Positions 45,772-57,915 of a DNA stretch of 64,000 nt are shown here, piece after piece. Where the stretch lies: positions 63,004,574 through 63,068,573 of the forward strand of contig NC_089272.1 in NCBI RefSeq assembly GCF_963678975.1, given 5' to 3'. Under the pieces are notes generated by a model. That model was given only the letters and a program-made list of their open reading frames with translations. It did not search any database and was not told where the DNA came from. The translations under genes and the position numbers were made by a program. This stretch comes from Dysidea avara. Taxonomy: Eukaryota; Porifera; Demospongiae; Dictyoceratida; Dysideidae. Position 1 is the first letter of the stretch. Each line of letters starts with the position of its first letter.

Positions 45772-47401
45772 CTGCCATGTACTAATCACTTTCTGAGAAC
45801 AACTTCTGTCAAATAGTTTAATATTATAGTGGGTATTTTCAGTTGTTGCCACATTGCAATTGATGCTTGGGTTGACATGCTTATGTAAAACAGTTAATTT
45901 CTTAGCATGTATACAGTTAACAAGGCTGTAGTAACTATCTGAGAATTGTTTGTTTTTGCTTTATCAGTACCAAAGTTCCATGCTGCATGCATTTATCTGA
46001 ATCTAGCATCAATTGGAGCTAATAAAACTTAATGTCATACAGGGTTTGCACTCCCAAACCCCTTGAAGCTCAACTTCATAAGCTCAAATGATACCACAGC
46101 ATTTATGCTGTCACGTTATAAGGGGTTAGTTGTGGCCAAAAACTAGTTGTATATGTAAGTGACTTTGGACTCTGGTTATTATGGTGATGGGGCAATATAG
46201 TTGTAAAAAGTCAGATTGAAATAGTAACAGACCAGTCTGTGACTATATATACGTACTACAAAGTTGAAGTTATTTTTGTGTGCATTTTAAATCTCTATTC
46301 AGTGGCCTTAAGATCCAATCCTGTGTATGTCTTTGACAATCCACTTTTATGTATTGCCTTATAATCCAATAGTTTTTAATAGTGAGTTCTGTTTTTCTAA
46401 CTTTGCTTACAACTGAACTCATCCATATTGTACCCCCACAATCTTTCAGTACAATAGAATATTTGGTTAAAAATAGCTTCCAGATTCAATCTTGTGATAG
46501 CTATATTCCAAAAATTTCCAAAGGGAGCATTACCCCAGACCCCCTAGCTGGAAAATAATTATGTATGCATACTCTACACACTTCATAGTGAGTGTATACT
46601 TACTCTCTCAAGCCCTCTCTTCATTGTTACTGTTTGGATGTTATAGTTTGAGCCATGAGACTGTAAAGCACACCAGTTATACCTTAAGCCAAGCAATACA
46701 CTAAATTTAGTGATCTTGTATATTGATGGATTTACCATATAAATTTTATTAATTTGTGAATTGATGTAATCAGTTAACAAAAACCAAACTCTAAAATTGC
46801 TAAACTTAATGTACCACTAAATTAAAGTATTTCAAACACAAAATTAACGGCAAGTATTGATCATGCATGTGTAGCTGCATCCATCTCCTTCCTGTTCTTT
46901 ATGTAAAGAATATAATATTATTTTAGTTACTGGCTGTGCCCTTATATGACAGCTATTCTGGAATAATGGTGTCATTTCATCATTATTACACTTAGGTGAC
47001 TCACAATGCTTTACAAGCATTGTGAATCACTTAAACAAAGTGGCATCATTTTTCAGTCAAAAATATTGCCAAATTTTAATACTGAATAGGCTAAATTTGC
47101 AAAATTTTTCTGTGGGGGCATGCCCACAGACCCCCCTAGATAGAGTATGTTCTGCATGCTGTATAGCTAGTTGTATTAACCATGCAGTTGTTACTCTTCT
47201 TAGCCAACCAACAATGATGTTAGCACCACCCCTTCTGAAATCCTAGATCCGCCTATGTGTAGCTCCCTTGGTCAAGTGCAATGCAACAACCAGTTAAAAT
47301 ATAGTTGTTTGTAGGCCGAGTAAAGTGACAAAGGGTATACATACTGGACTAACGATTATTATTCCAGTGAGCCAGATTCAAAGGTGTTGGTAAGGTGTTA
47401 C

Positions 47402-47852
47402 AGCCAGCTTGCAATAAGAAAGTTACTTTTCAGGTAAACTATACATCAGTCTTTTCCACAGAGGACAATTTTGTTCTAGAGCAACTATATCCAGAAATTT
47501 ATTCTGTACAGTCAACGGCTCGAGAGTAGAATTCCAATAATGAACATGAGAGGAATGTAAACTGCTACAAGCCTTGCTCTTAAAAGGGGATAAATGGATT
47601 TTAGAAACTGATGTTTTAGCAGCAGAAAGAGCATTGAAAACATGCATCCTGAAAGTCAATAGATAAAAGAGACTGGCGCAATTCAACAATCATCGGGTCA
47701 TCAGAACGTTCAATAGCCAAGATATAACACAGCTTTGCAGACTCCTTGAGATGAGGCAAAAACAGAAGGTCTAAAACATCAGGATGAAAAACAGTTCCTG
47801 GAGTGCAGTTACAAGGCAAATTTAACCACTGTTTTACAAACCTCAGCACAGA
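47402..47852 (-). pseudogene. Retroelement-type C-terminal ORF fragment, interrupted
   Basis: Two frames: FVKQWLNLPCNCTPGTVFHP, then LFLPHLKESAKLCYILAIER, breaking near 47650 and resuming as SVSKIHLSPFKSKACSSLHS, then LTVQNKFLDIVALEQN and LWKRLMYSLPE. The style resembles the region downstream of reverse transcriptase in long invertebrate retroelement ORFs (from memory of the family, not checked). It is cut at 47852 by the MITE at 47853-50556; the frame resumes on the far side (NFVTSV at about 50565-50580). Confidence 0.55.
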
Positions 47853-48067
47853 TAGGCACCGGCCTATTATGCCCGAAATTTTACCTATTATGCTTTTGAG
47901 CATTGCTCAAAAATTAAGCCTATTATGCTCAAAATTATGCTTTCAAAGTCAAGATTATGCTCTAGAAGTGACTGTTTTATTAGAGTATATCAGCCTTTCC
48001 TGACTGCTCTATTAGAGTAAGTGACTGCTCTATTAGAGTATCTCGATCTTATTTCTGCAAAGTGTGA

Positions 48068-49640
48068 ATATTATTATTATTATTATTGATTGTTGTGCAG
48101 ACCTCAAAAGAGTATGGTGCACAAAAAGGGTACAATTGCTACTGTCAATTACAAAAGGAAAACAAACTTATACAATTATACAATATTTACTGTACACAAG
48201 ACCATATATACACATTGATAAATTATTAAACAGTTACTAGTCCAGCTAGGCTGTGCTTGAATTGGTCAATCTCTGTTAAATCAATCACGTGTTGGAGTAA
48301 GGAATTCTAAATATTGATTGCAGAGGGGAAAAAAGAAAATTTATAACAGTCAATTCTAGTCATTGGGGTTAAAAATCTCTTATCATGGCCTCTGGTGTGA
48401 TGTAGGTTAGGATTAGAAAAAAGGAAATCATCAGCATTAATGTCGATTTGGTGAGATATAATTTTAAATAACATTGTAGCCTTCTGTTCATTCCTGCATC
48501 TGGCTAAGGTAGGCCAATTAAGGTTAGATAACATTTCAGTGACACTGGAATATCTAGAGTAGTTGTTAAATGCAAACCATGCTGCTCGTCTTTGGACATT
48601 TTCTATGGCATCGATGTCTCTTCGCGTGTGGGGTGACCAGACTGTGGCTGCATATTCTAAGATAGGTTTAATCAGGGCTTTGTAGCAGTTACTTTTGACT
48701 TGGAGAGGGCACTTGCTCAAGTTACGTTGCAAGAAGCATTTGGTGTTATTGGCCTTTTTAGTAATTTGTTTAATGTGCTCTGACCAGGATAGGTTTTTGT
48801 CGATAGTTACACCTAGATGCTTAGCATGTGTTACCTCTTTTATAGTTTTACTTTGCAGTGTGTATTGAGCTAGTATTGGGTGCTTCTTGTTAGTGATTCT
48901 AAGAAATTCACATTTTTGTAAGTTGAATGACATTTTCCAGTCAGCTGCCCATTGTTCTAAAGTGTTAAGATCCTGTTGTAATCTGTGACAGTCATCTTGG
49001 GAATGAATCGTAGTATACAATAGCACGTCATCAGCATAAAGTTTTATCTTAGATGTAATTCGGTTAGGCAGGTCATTAATAAAGCAAAGGAACAATAGGG
49101 GAGCGAGGACTGTCCCCTGAGGAACACCAGATGATACCCCAGTCAGGTCACTTTGTTGACCGTCAACTACTACACATTGAGATCTGTTTAACATAAAGTT
49201 CTTTATCCAATCTAGTATATCTCCTCGAATGCCATAATGATGGAGCTTGTGAAATAGATGGTAATGGGACACTTTGTCAAATGCTTTTGAAAAATCTAAA
49301 AATATTACATCAGACTGCTCTCCATTGTTCAAGGTTTCAGCAAAATCATTTACAGTTAATATCAGTTGGGACTCGCATGATCTTAAGCGACGAAAGCCAT
49401 GTTGTTGGTCACATAAAATGTTATGGTGAGATAAATGAGCAAATACATGTGAATAAACTATGTGTTCTAGAATTTTTGAGCAAATGCAAGTTAAGGAAAT
49501 GGGTCTGTAGTTATTAGGGATAGCACGGTTACCCTTCTTAAAAATGGGTACAATATATGCCCTTTTCCAATCAGACGGTAAAGAACACTGGTTTAACGAT
49601 GCTTGGATAACCAACAAAGAAACGGTTTAATAAGTTATAT
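48068..49640 (-). mobile_element. LINE with nearly intact RT ORF
   Basis: The frame from 49617 encodes reverse transcriptase: NYRPISLTCICSKILEHIV, QQHGFRRLRSCESQL, VIFLDFSKAFDKVSH, SGVPQGTVLAPLLFLCFIN and catalytic KLYADDVLLYT, then thumb text (HLGVTIDKNLSW; EYAATVWSPHTR; VQRRAAW). A single TAG at 48307-48309 replaces the Trp of the N-x-W-N-S-L motif; beyond it the frame runs NSLLQHVIDLTEIDQFKHSL to TAA at 48226-48228. The 3' UTR ends in an (ATA)n tail at 48070-48090. 5' truncated. Different subfamily from the LINEs at 28 and 41 kb. Confidence 0.9.
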
Positions 49641-49757
49641 TACGTCTTTTTGATTATAAAATACACTAATAATACTATTGGCAGTGAATATTCGCTTTCT
49701 TTCAGGCGCGCGTATTGCGCATTTAATTAATTTTTCAAACATCGTCCCTATTATGCT

Positions 49758-50489
49758 GGCTCGCGTGGCCAGACCCTTTCCTCGCAGCCGCTTATCGATT
49801 TGAAATTATAAGCGCCGCGCTACAAGGGTCTGGAACAGTTCACGTATTAAAAAAGATCTACAATCCCCAGTGGTCGGGGAGTGTAAATTGGCTCACGCGA
49901 TCCCTCAATCGCCAAAGTAGTCTGATTACAGTCTATTTCAGGTTGGTTGTCCACGTAAGCCAAATGCAAAAATATCGATCACGTGAATAGAAATAACCAA
50001 TGAAATTCCACACCAGGCTAGTTTAAACTGAAGGCTGCTGATCTCATTGGCTACTTTCAAGCACGTGACTTTTAACACTTTGTTTCTCTAGTCAACCAAC
50101 CGGAAATAGACTGTACTGAAGAACGAGCTGAAGAAGGCCTCTGTGGATGACGACTATCGACCCGTGTGTGTTTTGCCTTCTACCTACTATTGAATCTTCA
50201 ACAAGTATGGTTGAATAAAGACAAACAAGCTCAGTTCATCTCGAGGTAAAGGAAAGTAGGCGAAAGGTTTAAGAGGATTTTCCGGTCAGAACAGACTAAA
50301 GATTCAAGGGAAAACACGTTGCATTTTGTACCTTTGTATTTTAGGTGTTACCCAGTCAATCAATTGTCACCAATAACGTGTCAAAAAATTTCATGTTCAC
50401 GAACTATTCCAGACCCTTGTAGCGCGGCGCTTATAATTTCCAATCGATAAGCGGCTGTGCGGAAAGGGTCTGGCCACGCGAGACTAGGC
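49758..50489. mobile_element. Mutator-like foldback element, compact copy
   Basis: Arms of about 100 bp carry CTCGCGTGGCCAGACCCTTT, CCGCTTATCGAT and TTATAAGCGCCGCGCTACAA in inverted orientation. ATTATGCT occurs on both sides (49750-49757, 50490-50497). The unique core (CACGTGAATAGAAATAACCA ...) contains no ORF. Same family as 40618-43428. Confidence 0.75.
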
Positions 50490-50599
50490 ATTATGCTTGA
50501 TGCTTTTGGTCACCTATTATGCTTTAAATTATGCCGGCATAATCGGCCGGTGCCCAAGCACAGATGTCACAAAGTTTTAAAATCTACACTTTTTTCCCT

Positions 50600-51441
50600 T
50601 CTACACTAACAAAAAATGGCAAAAAGCATACATTACTTGTTTCAACGGACCTTTTAATTGTTTTTTTAACATTATATGTTTTAACAACATTGACTGCTAG
50701 TGTAATGACAATTTTTTTAGAAAATGATGTTACAACAACAAAATTAATTTCTCTGTTGTTATTTTAAGAAAAGATGTTTCCTTTTGTTTTTTTTTGCAGC
50801 AGCAGCAGCAGGGATAACAAGTTCTTCGTTAAAACTGAGGAAAAAACAACTTCTGTTTACAGTGCACCTGCCTTATGTTGCAAATATACGTAGGTATAGT
50901 AGAGCGTAAACTTTTTGATACAATTATGAAACTTTCCACATAAATAGTATCGTAAGTTCTCTAAAAATTCGGCATATTTTTAAATCAATAATTTTCGTCT
51001 CGCCGAATTTCGGCCTATAATTAGATAGTAATCACCACTAATTTTAGTTGATCAACCACTTGTCACAGTATAATTTGTATCGTTGATATTAAGACTAGAC
51101 AACTCTGACGTTCTCGTCACTATCAGCATCCATCGCAAAAATCCAAACGTGCCGAATATTTTATTAGAGGTAATTATTTCACTGTTAGAATACGGGTGCC
51201 GAATAAATAGAGGGGCCGAATTTTTAGAGAACTTACGGTAATCCTTGTGACATTTATTTTTTGATATAGAGCTTTGGCTTTAGACAACCTTTATAGCCAT
51301 TTTTGTATTGAATCATTTTTGTCTTTATCTCCCTGAAGCATTAAATAACACTGTTAAATCGTGGTTTCAAATTAAAGGTGTTGATCTAAGAAACAATATG
51401 ACTTTTGTTTGCGAAGTTAATAGTTCATTCCACCACAAAGT
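50600..51441. other. No supported gene
   Basis: Likely continues the interrupted retroelement fragment for a short distance and is then anonymous. An inverted AATTCGGC-type repeat is present (TCTCTAAAAATTCGGCA at 50957 versus GAATTTTTAGAGAAC at 51216). Confidence 0.35.
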
Positions 51442-51776
51442 TATGACTACTTTTAGGGGGCATCTCCAAACTGATTTTGGTACGCTTAATGTCATAGTGA
51501 CGCTAACTTCAGACTCCCCCCCCCCCCCCCCCTAGCGTCACACTATGAAAATAATGTATTGGCAATAGAAGCACAAAATGTTATATTCTTCACCTGAAAA
51601 CATAGTCTAAAAACAGTATTACTGCTTAATCACGTCACTTTCTCTGTTCCTAGCTGTTTACACTATAACTGCTTTATTAAAAATTTATAACGTCACCAGT
51701 TGAACCCCCCCCTAACGTCATTATGACGTTAAGCGTATACCAAAATCAGTTTGGAGATGCCCCCTTAAGTAGTCGT
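51442..51776. mobile_element. Foldback MITE, AGGGGGCATCTCC ends
   Basis: Inverted ends GACTACTTTTAGGGGGCATC and GACTACTTAAGGGGGCATCT, continuing through CTCCAAACTGATTTTGGT and GACGTTA/TGACG boxes. C-tract and GACGCTA repeats lie inside. 335 bp. Confidence 0.8.
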
Positions 51777-52280
51777 AAAATTTGTTGCCCTTAGGATGTA
51801 AATTACCTGATGGACAGTAAATATCAGAATTCCACGGCTAATATAAATTATCATAACTTTGGGATCTATTGACTTCAAATAACTAGCAGTTTTTCAGTGG
51901 AAAAGAATGGAATTTCAGTTTATCAAAACACTTTTACTTTTCCATTAAATCAAGAATGCATTGAGTAGCTATCATGCATGCATGATAATCTTTTCATTTG
52001 TAGCTACCAAGCATTTAGATATGTGGCTGGGCCTACGAATATAGGGCATGTGGGCACATGATATTTTCCTACTTCTTTGAAGTTTCATCACTAATAACTG
52101 TTCTACCATTATGCTATGGCAATCCAATTTCCAGCTCTTAGTAAGCATTTAATTGGCATTATGATGCAAGATACAGAATGCAAATATTCTGTTCCAATAT
52201 TGAGATATGACTTGCAGAGTGGTGGGGTGTAGTTTGTGCCCACATGCCCTGTTTTTGCAGGCCTGGTCACATATAGCTAG
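51777..52280. other. No supported gene
   Basis: AT-rich anonymous sequence; contains ATCATGCATGCATGAT near 51972. Confidence 0.3.
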
Positions 52281-52511
52281 CTATACACCATAATGCATCA
52301 GCTCCGCTTCAACAGCCTTAACTGTACTGATAAAAAACAATGTTGCAGGATCCCACTGGAAGGTTTGAGTATAGATTATTTCACACATCATGAAGTTGGA
52401 AGAATTGTGGAAAATGCTTACCCCATTCTCAACTTCAACAGATTCAAGGCAGACTCTTTTATGGAACACTAGGCTATCATCTTCTAAAGACCATCTAGGA
52501 TTCATCAACAT
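52281..52511 (-). CDS. Small unidentified ORF or terminal exon
   Basis: 76 codons with protein-like composition (FHKRVCLESVEVENGVSIFH, then FFISTVKAVEAELMHYGV) ending in TAG. A CCTAG just before the downstream ATG could be an acceptor. No family recognised, no partner exons found. Confidence 0.3.
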   Translation of the reverse strand: MLMNPRWSLEDDSLVFHKRVCLESVEVENGVSIFHNSSNFMMCEIIYTQTFQWDPATLFFISTVKAVEAELMHYGV

Positions 52512-53984
52512 TAATAATGGGTGACTATGACTACAAACTACACAAGTTTGACTGTGATCGTTTTGCAGTCTGCATGAAGGATGCTGTTTTAAATACTCCC
52601 ATGATCAAACAAAGCCAGACAATAGGGGAAGCCTTTGTGGGATAATGTCATTAATGTTTGGAAGAAACATGTATAACTAAACAGAGGCAGAAACATGTTT
52701 AGCTAAACAGAGGCAGAAACATGTATAGCTAAGTAGTAGTGGTGTTGAACGTCACAATTATTAGTATGCATGCTCCTTAGCCTTAATGACACTTTGATAC
52801 CCTTAACACCAATAGTGTACTGAAAAGCAGAATGTAGTGAATGGCACTAGTAGCTATTAGCTAATCCACTGGAAATCCTTAGGAAAGTGCAATTGCATTT
52901 ATGGGCTTTCTGAATTTGCTGTAAGTTGTGATAGTCAACTTATTTCTAGATCTGCTGACCATGGTATAATTATGAAGACTAATCTATAGCTAGCTACAAA
53001 TACCAGCACCATAACCCACAGCATGAGGTCAGATTTTACACTCATAGACAAAATTAATTATAAAGTGTTATAGTTGCCTTATAAAAATACTATACCAAGA
53101 CTAGTTTGCTAAATGGCTGAGTTGGTAACTACATATAATACTGAAGCTGATAACCCTACCCATTTGAATGATATAATAAATTAATTTTAAAATATAAAAA
53201 CCACACTAATCACCTCTTTTAGCCATAGTGGAAAACACCACTAATCATCTGAATAAAACAAAACCGACAATTAAAACTTTTGTCACTAAATATGCAGCCC
53301 ACAATCACAACCTTTTCTTGAAGGACTCTTGAGGAAAAGGGAGCTATACTCTCCTGGAACAGAGTTGAACAGTAGGTATAGTTACATAGACATTATTTGT
53401 GTTGGTAATGATGTATAGTTCCTAAATTAAGTCTGCTTTTAATACACATAGAAAGTTTAGGGTTTCATTGGCCAATTACTAACTTAGAAAGGAAAGGGGG
53501 AGCTACAGCTCCCCCCAACCTGCAGTTTGCAAAAACACTGAAATTTGACATTCTTAAAGTGAAGTTTCAGTCACAGAACTAATTTTCGGTATAGTGATTA
53601 CCCATTAGGAATGGTGTCCTGGTTACAGCATCAATGACGAGTATAGCAGTTATACCTGTTGTGCTCTTTAAAGCATCAACTAAGTGGAGTGAGTTGAAGT
53701 CTGGGGGGGATATAATAACAACATGTGTTCACTCTCTAATCTAATGAATGATATACATGCAAGCATGCACTTACAACATTCAAAACTGTGTGCTGCTCCT
53801 TCTTTATGACACAAGTACAGAAAATAATTATGTTAACCTCAATTTATTAAATCTAAAAGCATGATATGCATGGACAAAAACCATTGACTTATTGTGTAAT
53901 AAAACCATACATAGTACAACTATAATTACTGTTAGCTACAGTAAAAATATATGCAATGCTAGCTACATGTATCAAAGTTAAATG
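52512..53984. other. No supported gene
   Basis: Anonymous AT-rich sequence. A short tandem duplication of GAGGCAGAAACATGT lies at 52683-52725. This region would hold the 3' UTR of the ORF ending at 53985. Confidence 0.3.
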
Positions 53985-55084
53985 TTAGCTGCACTTTATT
54001 ATGCCCAAATGAATGCACTCCTTCATAACAACTTTCACAGCTTCTTCTCTTTCAAGTTCACTAGAGAGATGTAGTAGATAGTTATCGTCATCTCGTGTCT
54101 GTTTTACTTTAAGTTTATAAGTATGATTTTCATAGTTATCATCAACTTGGAGGCCTTTTGCTCTCATCTGCTGTACAAAAGTATCTTTCAAGTTCATATA
54201 GTCATTGTATTGTAATTTAATTTGAACTTGTGGAAAAGGAAATAAAATTTGGGGTTGGTGGATATGATCAGGTTTAGGGATAAGTAAAGCATAATATAAA
54301 AGTTCATCCTTGGTTTTTACAACAAAATCGAATATTTGTTTGAGAACTACAGGGACCAATTTATGCCCTATATATTCACCACTTGTTTTTCGTATTACAC
54401 GTTTAGGTAGTGCTATCCAATATCCTTTACTAGCACTACGAGTGATGTATCCTGGCTTATCACGTGGTCTACCATTTAAAAATCGAACAGTCTCAGTTTC
54501 AGTATTGATTTCTGCAAAAACCTCCCCAGAACTAAACTGAATGATATTTCGATGAGTACAACAATTGCGGAAATGGTGCAAGATAGCAAAACTCTCTTGA
54601 TCAACTGTAGATATATCTATTCCACCATTAGGACTTCCATCATCATTGACCGGTTGGGTAGGTTGAATTTTCAGAATAGTGTCTCCAATCAATTTCCAAA
54701 AATGTGTTTTTTCTCCTATTTTTTCCTTTTTTGAATTACCAGTAAAAAGTATATTTAGCTGTTCCTTTAAAAACTTCCTTTTTCCATCTTGTGAAGTAGA
54801 GTTTGAAGTCTTGACTCCACCAGATTTGAAAGGAATGCTACATTTCCAACCTTCATTAACATGGTCAGGCTCTCCTTTTCCCACAAAGTGACAATATAAA
54901 GATAATATGTGTAATCCAGTACACTATACAAATCAAACATTATGCTGCGAAACTTTAGCCAGTCTTTAGAATCAGTCTCATCACAGGCCTCTTCTTTCTT
55001 TTGAAGATACTGTATATTTGACCAGGCTTCCTGTAGGAGAATCTTGATGCTATCAATTTGATTTCTTCCCCATGATGTCAGCAT
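53985..55084 (-). CDS. Intronless HEPN-like ORF with one frameshift
   Basis: ATG at 55084-55082 opens MLTSWGRNQID, then helical text (IKILLQEAWSNIQYLQKKEE; KFRSIMFDLYSVLDYTYYLY). Near 54885-54905 the frame must shift by one base; the second frame continues CHFVGKGEPDHVNEGWKCSI for 299 codons to the TAG at 53985. At codons 105-113 of the second part is HFRNCCTHRN, an R-N-x3-H arrangement (codons 54569-54552) like the catalytic motif of HEPN-fold RNases, preceded by hydrophobic helices. The C-terminal half (QVQIKLQYNDYMNLKDTFV; LERE-EAVKVVMKECIHLG) is unassigned. Whole ORF about 366 codons without introns. HEPN assignment is inference; it may be a recent pseudogene or a sequence error. Confidence 0.55.
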
Positions 55085-56479
55085 ACCTACAGTGCATCCA
55101 TCAATTGATTCAGAATCATATAATACAACTGTGAGTATTGCATTTGGCACTAATTATCTAATGTTAGAGTGGTTTGGTCCTCAAAATTTGGCTCATCCAA
55201 CCTCAGTGAGTGGTGGATTTGGGCATTTGAAAGGGGTTCCACTCTCAAGCATGCATAATAACCGTAATCTATACATATGTGTATTATACAGTATGGTAGT
55301 ACTGCATAGTTGGGATCCTCCAAAAGTGACACACGCCCGCCAAAATGCTACCTCTAAACCATCCTGGAAATATCTTATGTGACAAAAACCACCTTTACAG
55401 AAGAGTTTAGCATATCTAATGTCAGTTATACCATTAAATCTAAACAAAACCCTATACGCATACCAACATTGATTTGTGTGCCAAAACCCAATTTTTGGTC
55501 TCAGACCACAGTCGCAAGGTACGATACACTGTACAGCCACCATAATTATTTTGTCACAATATCTAACTCACGTGTGGGATATGCATTTTGGGGTTCTGAT
55601 AAGTGTCTACCCTCTGCACATTGCCTTTCCTTTAATTTCCCATCATGCTGGTTATCTTCATGTGTACCTCTATAACATCAACCACTTTACGATTGTGAGA
55701 GAGCAAGCAAAGTGTGTTGGAACAGGCCACTGGAAGCCGTTCAAGAACCGAACATTGTTTACTGTTTTTATGATTTTTGTGGCACAGTGTATGCTGATCT
55801 GGCCAGTTCTAGAATTTTCTGTATACTTTAGTATAAATAGGCTGTTAATGTTGTATTTAGTGCCTTCTATTTGCCAATCATTTGAATGAATTGCTGTTAG
55901 TCAATGACAAGTACCTCGAGCTTGCATGTTTCCTGGTGTAGAGAGGAGACTATCACAATGATCTAGCTGGATAATAATGATCAAAGGACACACCACTTAA
56001 TGATCTAGCTGTACCCATAGAGATTAATTATAAGTTCACACCTCTTGTTGGTAGCATGGTGCTGTGAAAGTCCATGCACATTACATACAGCATATATAGT
56101 CCAGAAAGCTGAGGCCCACTCAACATAAAGCCGTCACCATAGTACAACAGCGATGTTCGATCTTCTAATAGAATAGTCACACATGCATAACTGTAGCTAC
56201 TAAACAAAAATTTTAACACCATCAGTGCATTTAAACAATAATATTGTAGGGATTTGTGCATTCGTTTTGTTCAATAGGAGTGGCCAGTACAATCGAAAGT
56301 GATTTAATTAGTTTGATTCAAGCATGCTAATACAAGCATTAAAGCAATGATGATGATAATCATAAAACGTTGGTTGTTAACAAGTAAACTGTTGATCATA
56401 AAACTTTGTTTATTGCTTGCTTATTTACGATGTAGTAGAAATAAACTTTACCGTCATCATTTAATTGTTGAAATGGCTT
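55085..56479. other. No supported gene
   Basis: Overlapping open frames occur on both strands (55193-55543 minus, 55379-55889 plus), but none has domain or splice support. Style resembles the conserved-phrase repeats at 19-20 kb and 61 kb. Confidence 0.35.
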
Positions 56480-56740
56480 TCTTTGTCCACACAGAGATGT
56501 ACAGGGAAAACACTTACCAATTCATGGTGAACAGTTGTGAGTTATGATCAATTAAGTAATATATTTGCTGTATTGCTGTACAAATCGAGTTTATTCCTGT
56601 TCCAACTGTCTATAACTCTAAGACCATTCATCAAACTTTGGCAGTCCACTCCTTTGTTATTATAGATAACAGAGAAGTAATAAAATGGAATTTAAGGAAT
56701 GTACAAAAATGACTGGATTTTGCTCAGTGGGTCACATTTA
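56480..56740 (-). repeat. Repeat shared with 24.6 kb
   Basis: Matches about 24610-24790 in inverted orientation: ACTCCTTTGTTATTATAGAT versus ATCTATAGTAACAAAGGAGT, and GGACTGCCAAAGTTTG versus its counterpart. Non-coding in both places. Confidence 0.65.
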
Positions 56741-57454
56741 ATAGTGCTGGGCAATACAATGCGCATATTGATATTGCTATTACTTGAGTTGGACTATCGT
56801 TCACGATATTGACACATTTCAGTATTGATAGTTAAAATAATAAACCATTCTATCTGCATGCCAATTCTGGTATCAGCAGTGTAGTAATCTTTAGCAGCTG
56901 TTGTACTACTTTATTTACTGCTGGATCATGGGAGACATACGTAGTAGTTAACAATCATTAGTAATTCAATGCAAGTGATAGTATCCAGGTAAAAAAGAAA
57001 AAAAAGAGAAAAATGAAAACTAATATATAAGGTAAAGCAGATACTACAATAAATGACTATTGAAAAACAATAGCACTAAACCATGCTAAGTGAGTTTTGC
57101 ACCTTTCGCATCACCCTCACAATGTCACTGTATAACTAGTAACATCATTCACACTTTGTACAAGTGACTAGTGCCTTGAGGGCTACCTAGTGGTACTACT
57201 GTCTGAGGGCAAGGATAACTGTTTTGCATGCCATCGAGCATTTTAAAAATGTCAAAAGTTAGCAAAAGTTGTGTGCTGACACATTAAGTTGTGCATTTAA
57301 AGTGTGGAGTGATTTCCAGAGCTGGTTCAATTAGTAGTGTTGCCCAGCTGAGTGTTCAATGATAATCCATAATTATGCAATGATAAAACGATAAGCCATG
57401 GCAGGTACTATTTATATACAATAACAATCGACAATTCCTAGTGCTGATAATAGT
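56741..57454. other. hAT-like end and anonymous sequence
   Basis: TAGTGCTGGGCAATACAATG at about 56744 resembles the TAGTG-type hAT ends at 1006 and 1748; a right end is not clear. No gene. Confidence 0.35.
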
Positions 57455-57915
57455 GGGTGACCTGCAGTTCGAATCCTGGGGTTGGAGGGATTTTTTTCCT
57501 TACTTTGGCCCCTTTTCTGTTACACCTTTCCAGCTATAAGTCATTAAGTCTAAGTCCTTGAAATTAGGTTAGGTAATCCTAAGGCTGCAGCACATGTTGC
57601 TGTAGACCCTCAGTGCTGGTCACTGTAAAGTGTTAATAATAAATACTTTAGGTTTAAGGAAGAAAATCCATCCCTCCTGGAGGAAGACTGAGTGTGGCCC
57701 CGACTAGACATTGGGTGACCTGCAGTTCGAATCCTGGGGCTGGAGGGATTTTTTTCCTTACTTTGGCCCCTTTTCTGTTACACCTTTCCAGCTATAAGTC
57801 ATTAAGTCTAAGTACTTGAAATTAGGTTAGGTAATCCTAAGGCTGCAGCACATGTTGCTGTAGACCTTCAGTGCTGGTCACTGTAAAGTGTTAATAATAA
57901 TAATAATAATAATAG
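57455..57915 (+). repeat. Two tandem SINE-like units
   Basis: Units at 57455-57645 and 57713-57915 are almost identical. Each begins GGGTGACCTGCAGTTCGAAT (a B-box-like GTTCGAATCC), contains TTACACCTTTCCAGCTATAA and ends in AAGTGTTAATAATAA, the second with a longer (TAA)n tail. No clear A box, so they may be 5'-truncated SINEs. Confidence 0.7.

Larger units (their letters stand above)
44299..47256. mobile_element. ~2.96 kb TIR element with nested MITEs
   Basis: Ends AAGGGCGGATTTAGG and, inverted, ATAGGCGGATCTAGG. GTGTAGC flanks both ends (44292-44298 and 47257-47263). The interior holds two younger MITEs (44358-45074 and 45359-45771) and about 1.5 kb of anonymous sequence without transposase motifs. 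The GGCGGAT ends relate it to the elements at 3412 and 5270. Confidence 0.6.
47853..50556. mobile_element. hAT-type MITE filled by two later insertions
   Basis: Ends TAGGCACCGGCCTATTATGC and, inverted, TGGGCACCGGCCGATTATGC, with a perfect 8-bp duplication AGCACAGA (47845-47852, 50557-50564). Its own sequence is only about 47853-48067, 49640-49757 and 50490-50556; the rest is a LINE and a foldback element. Same family as 45359-45771. Confidence 0.85.

Noticed and set aside
55379..55889. Overlapping plus ORFs of about 100-137 codons
   Set aside because: They compete with minus-strand frames, lack domains, and resemble conserved-phrase repeat DNA.
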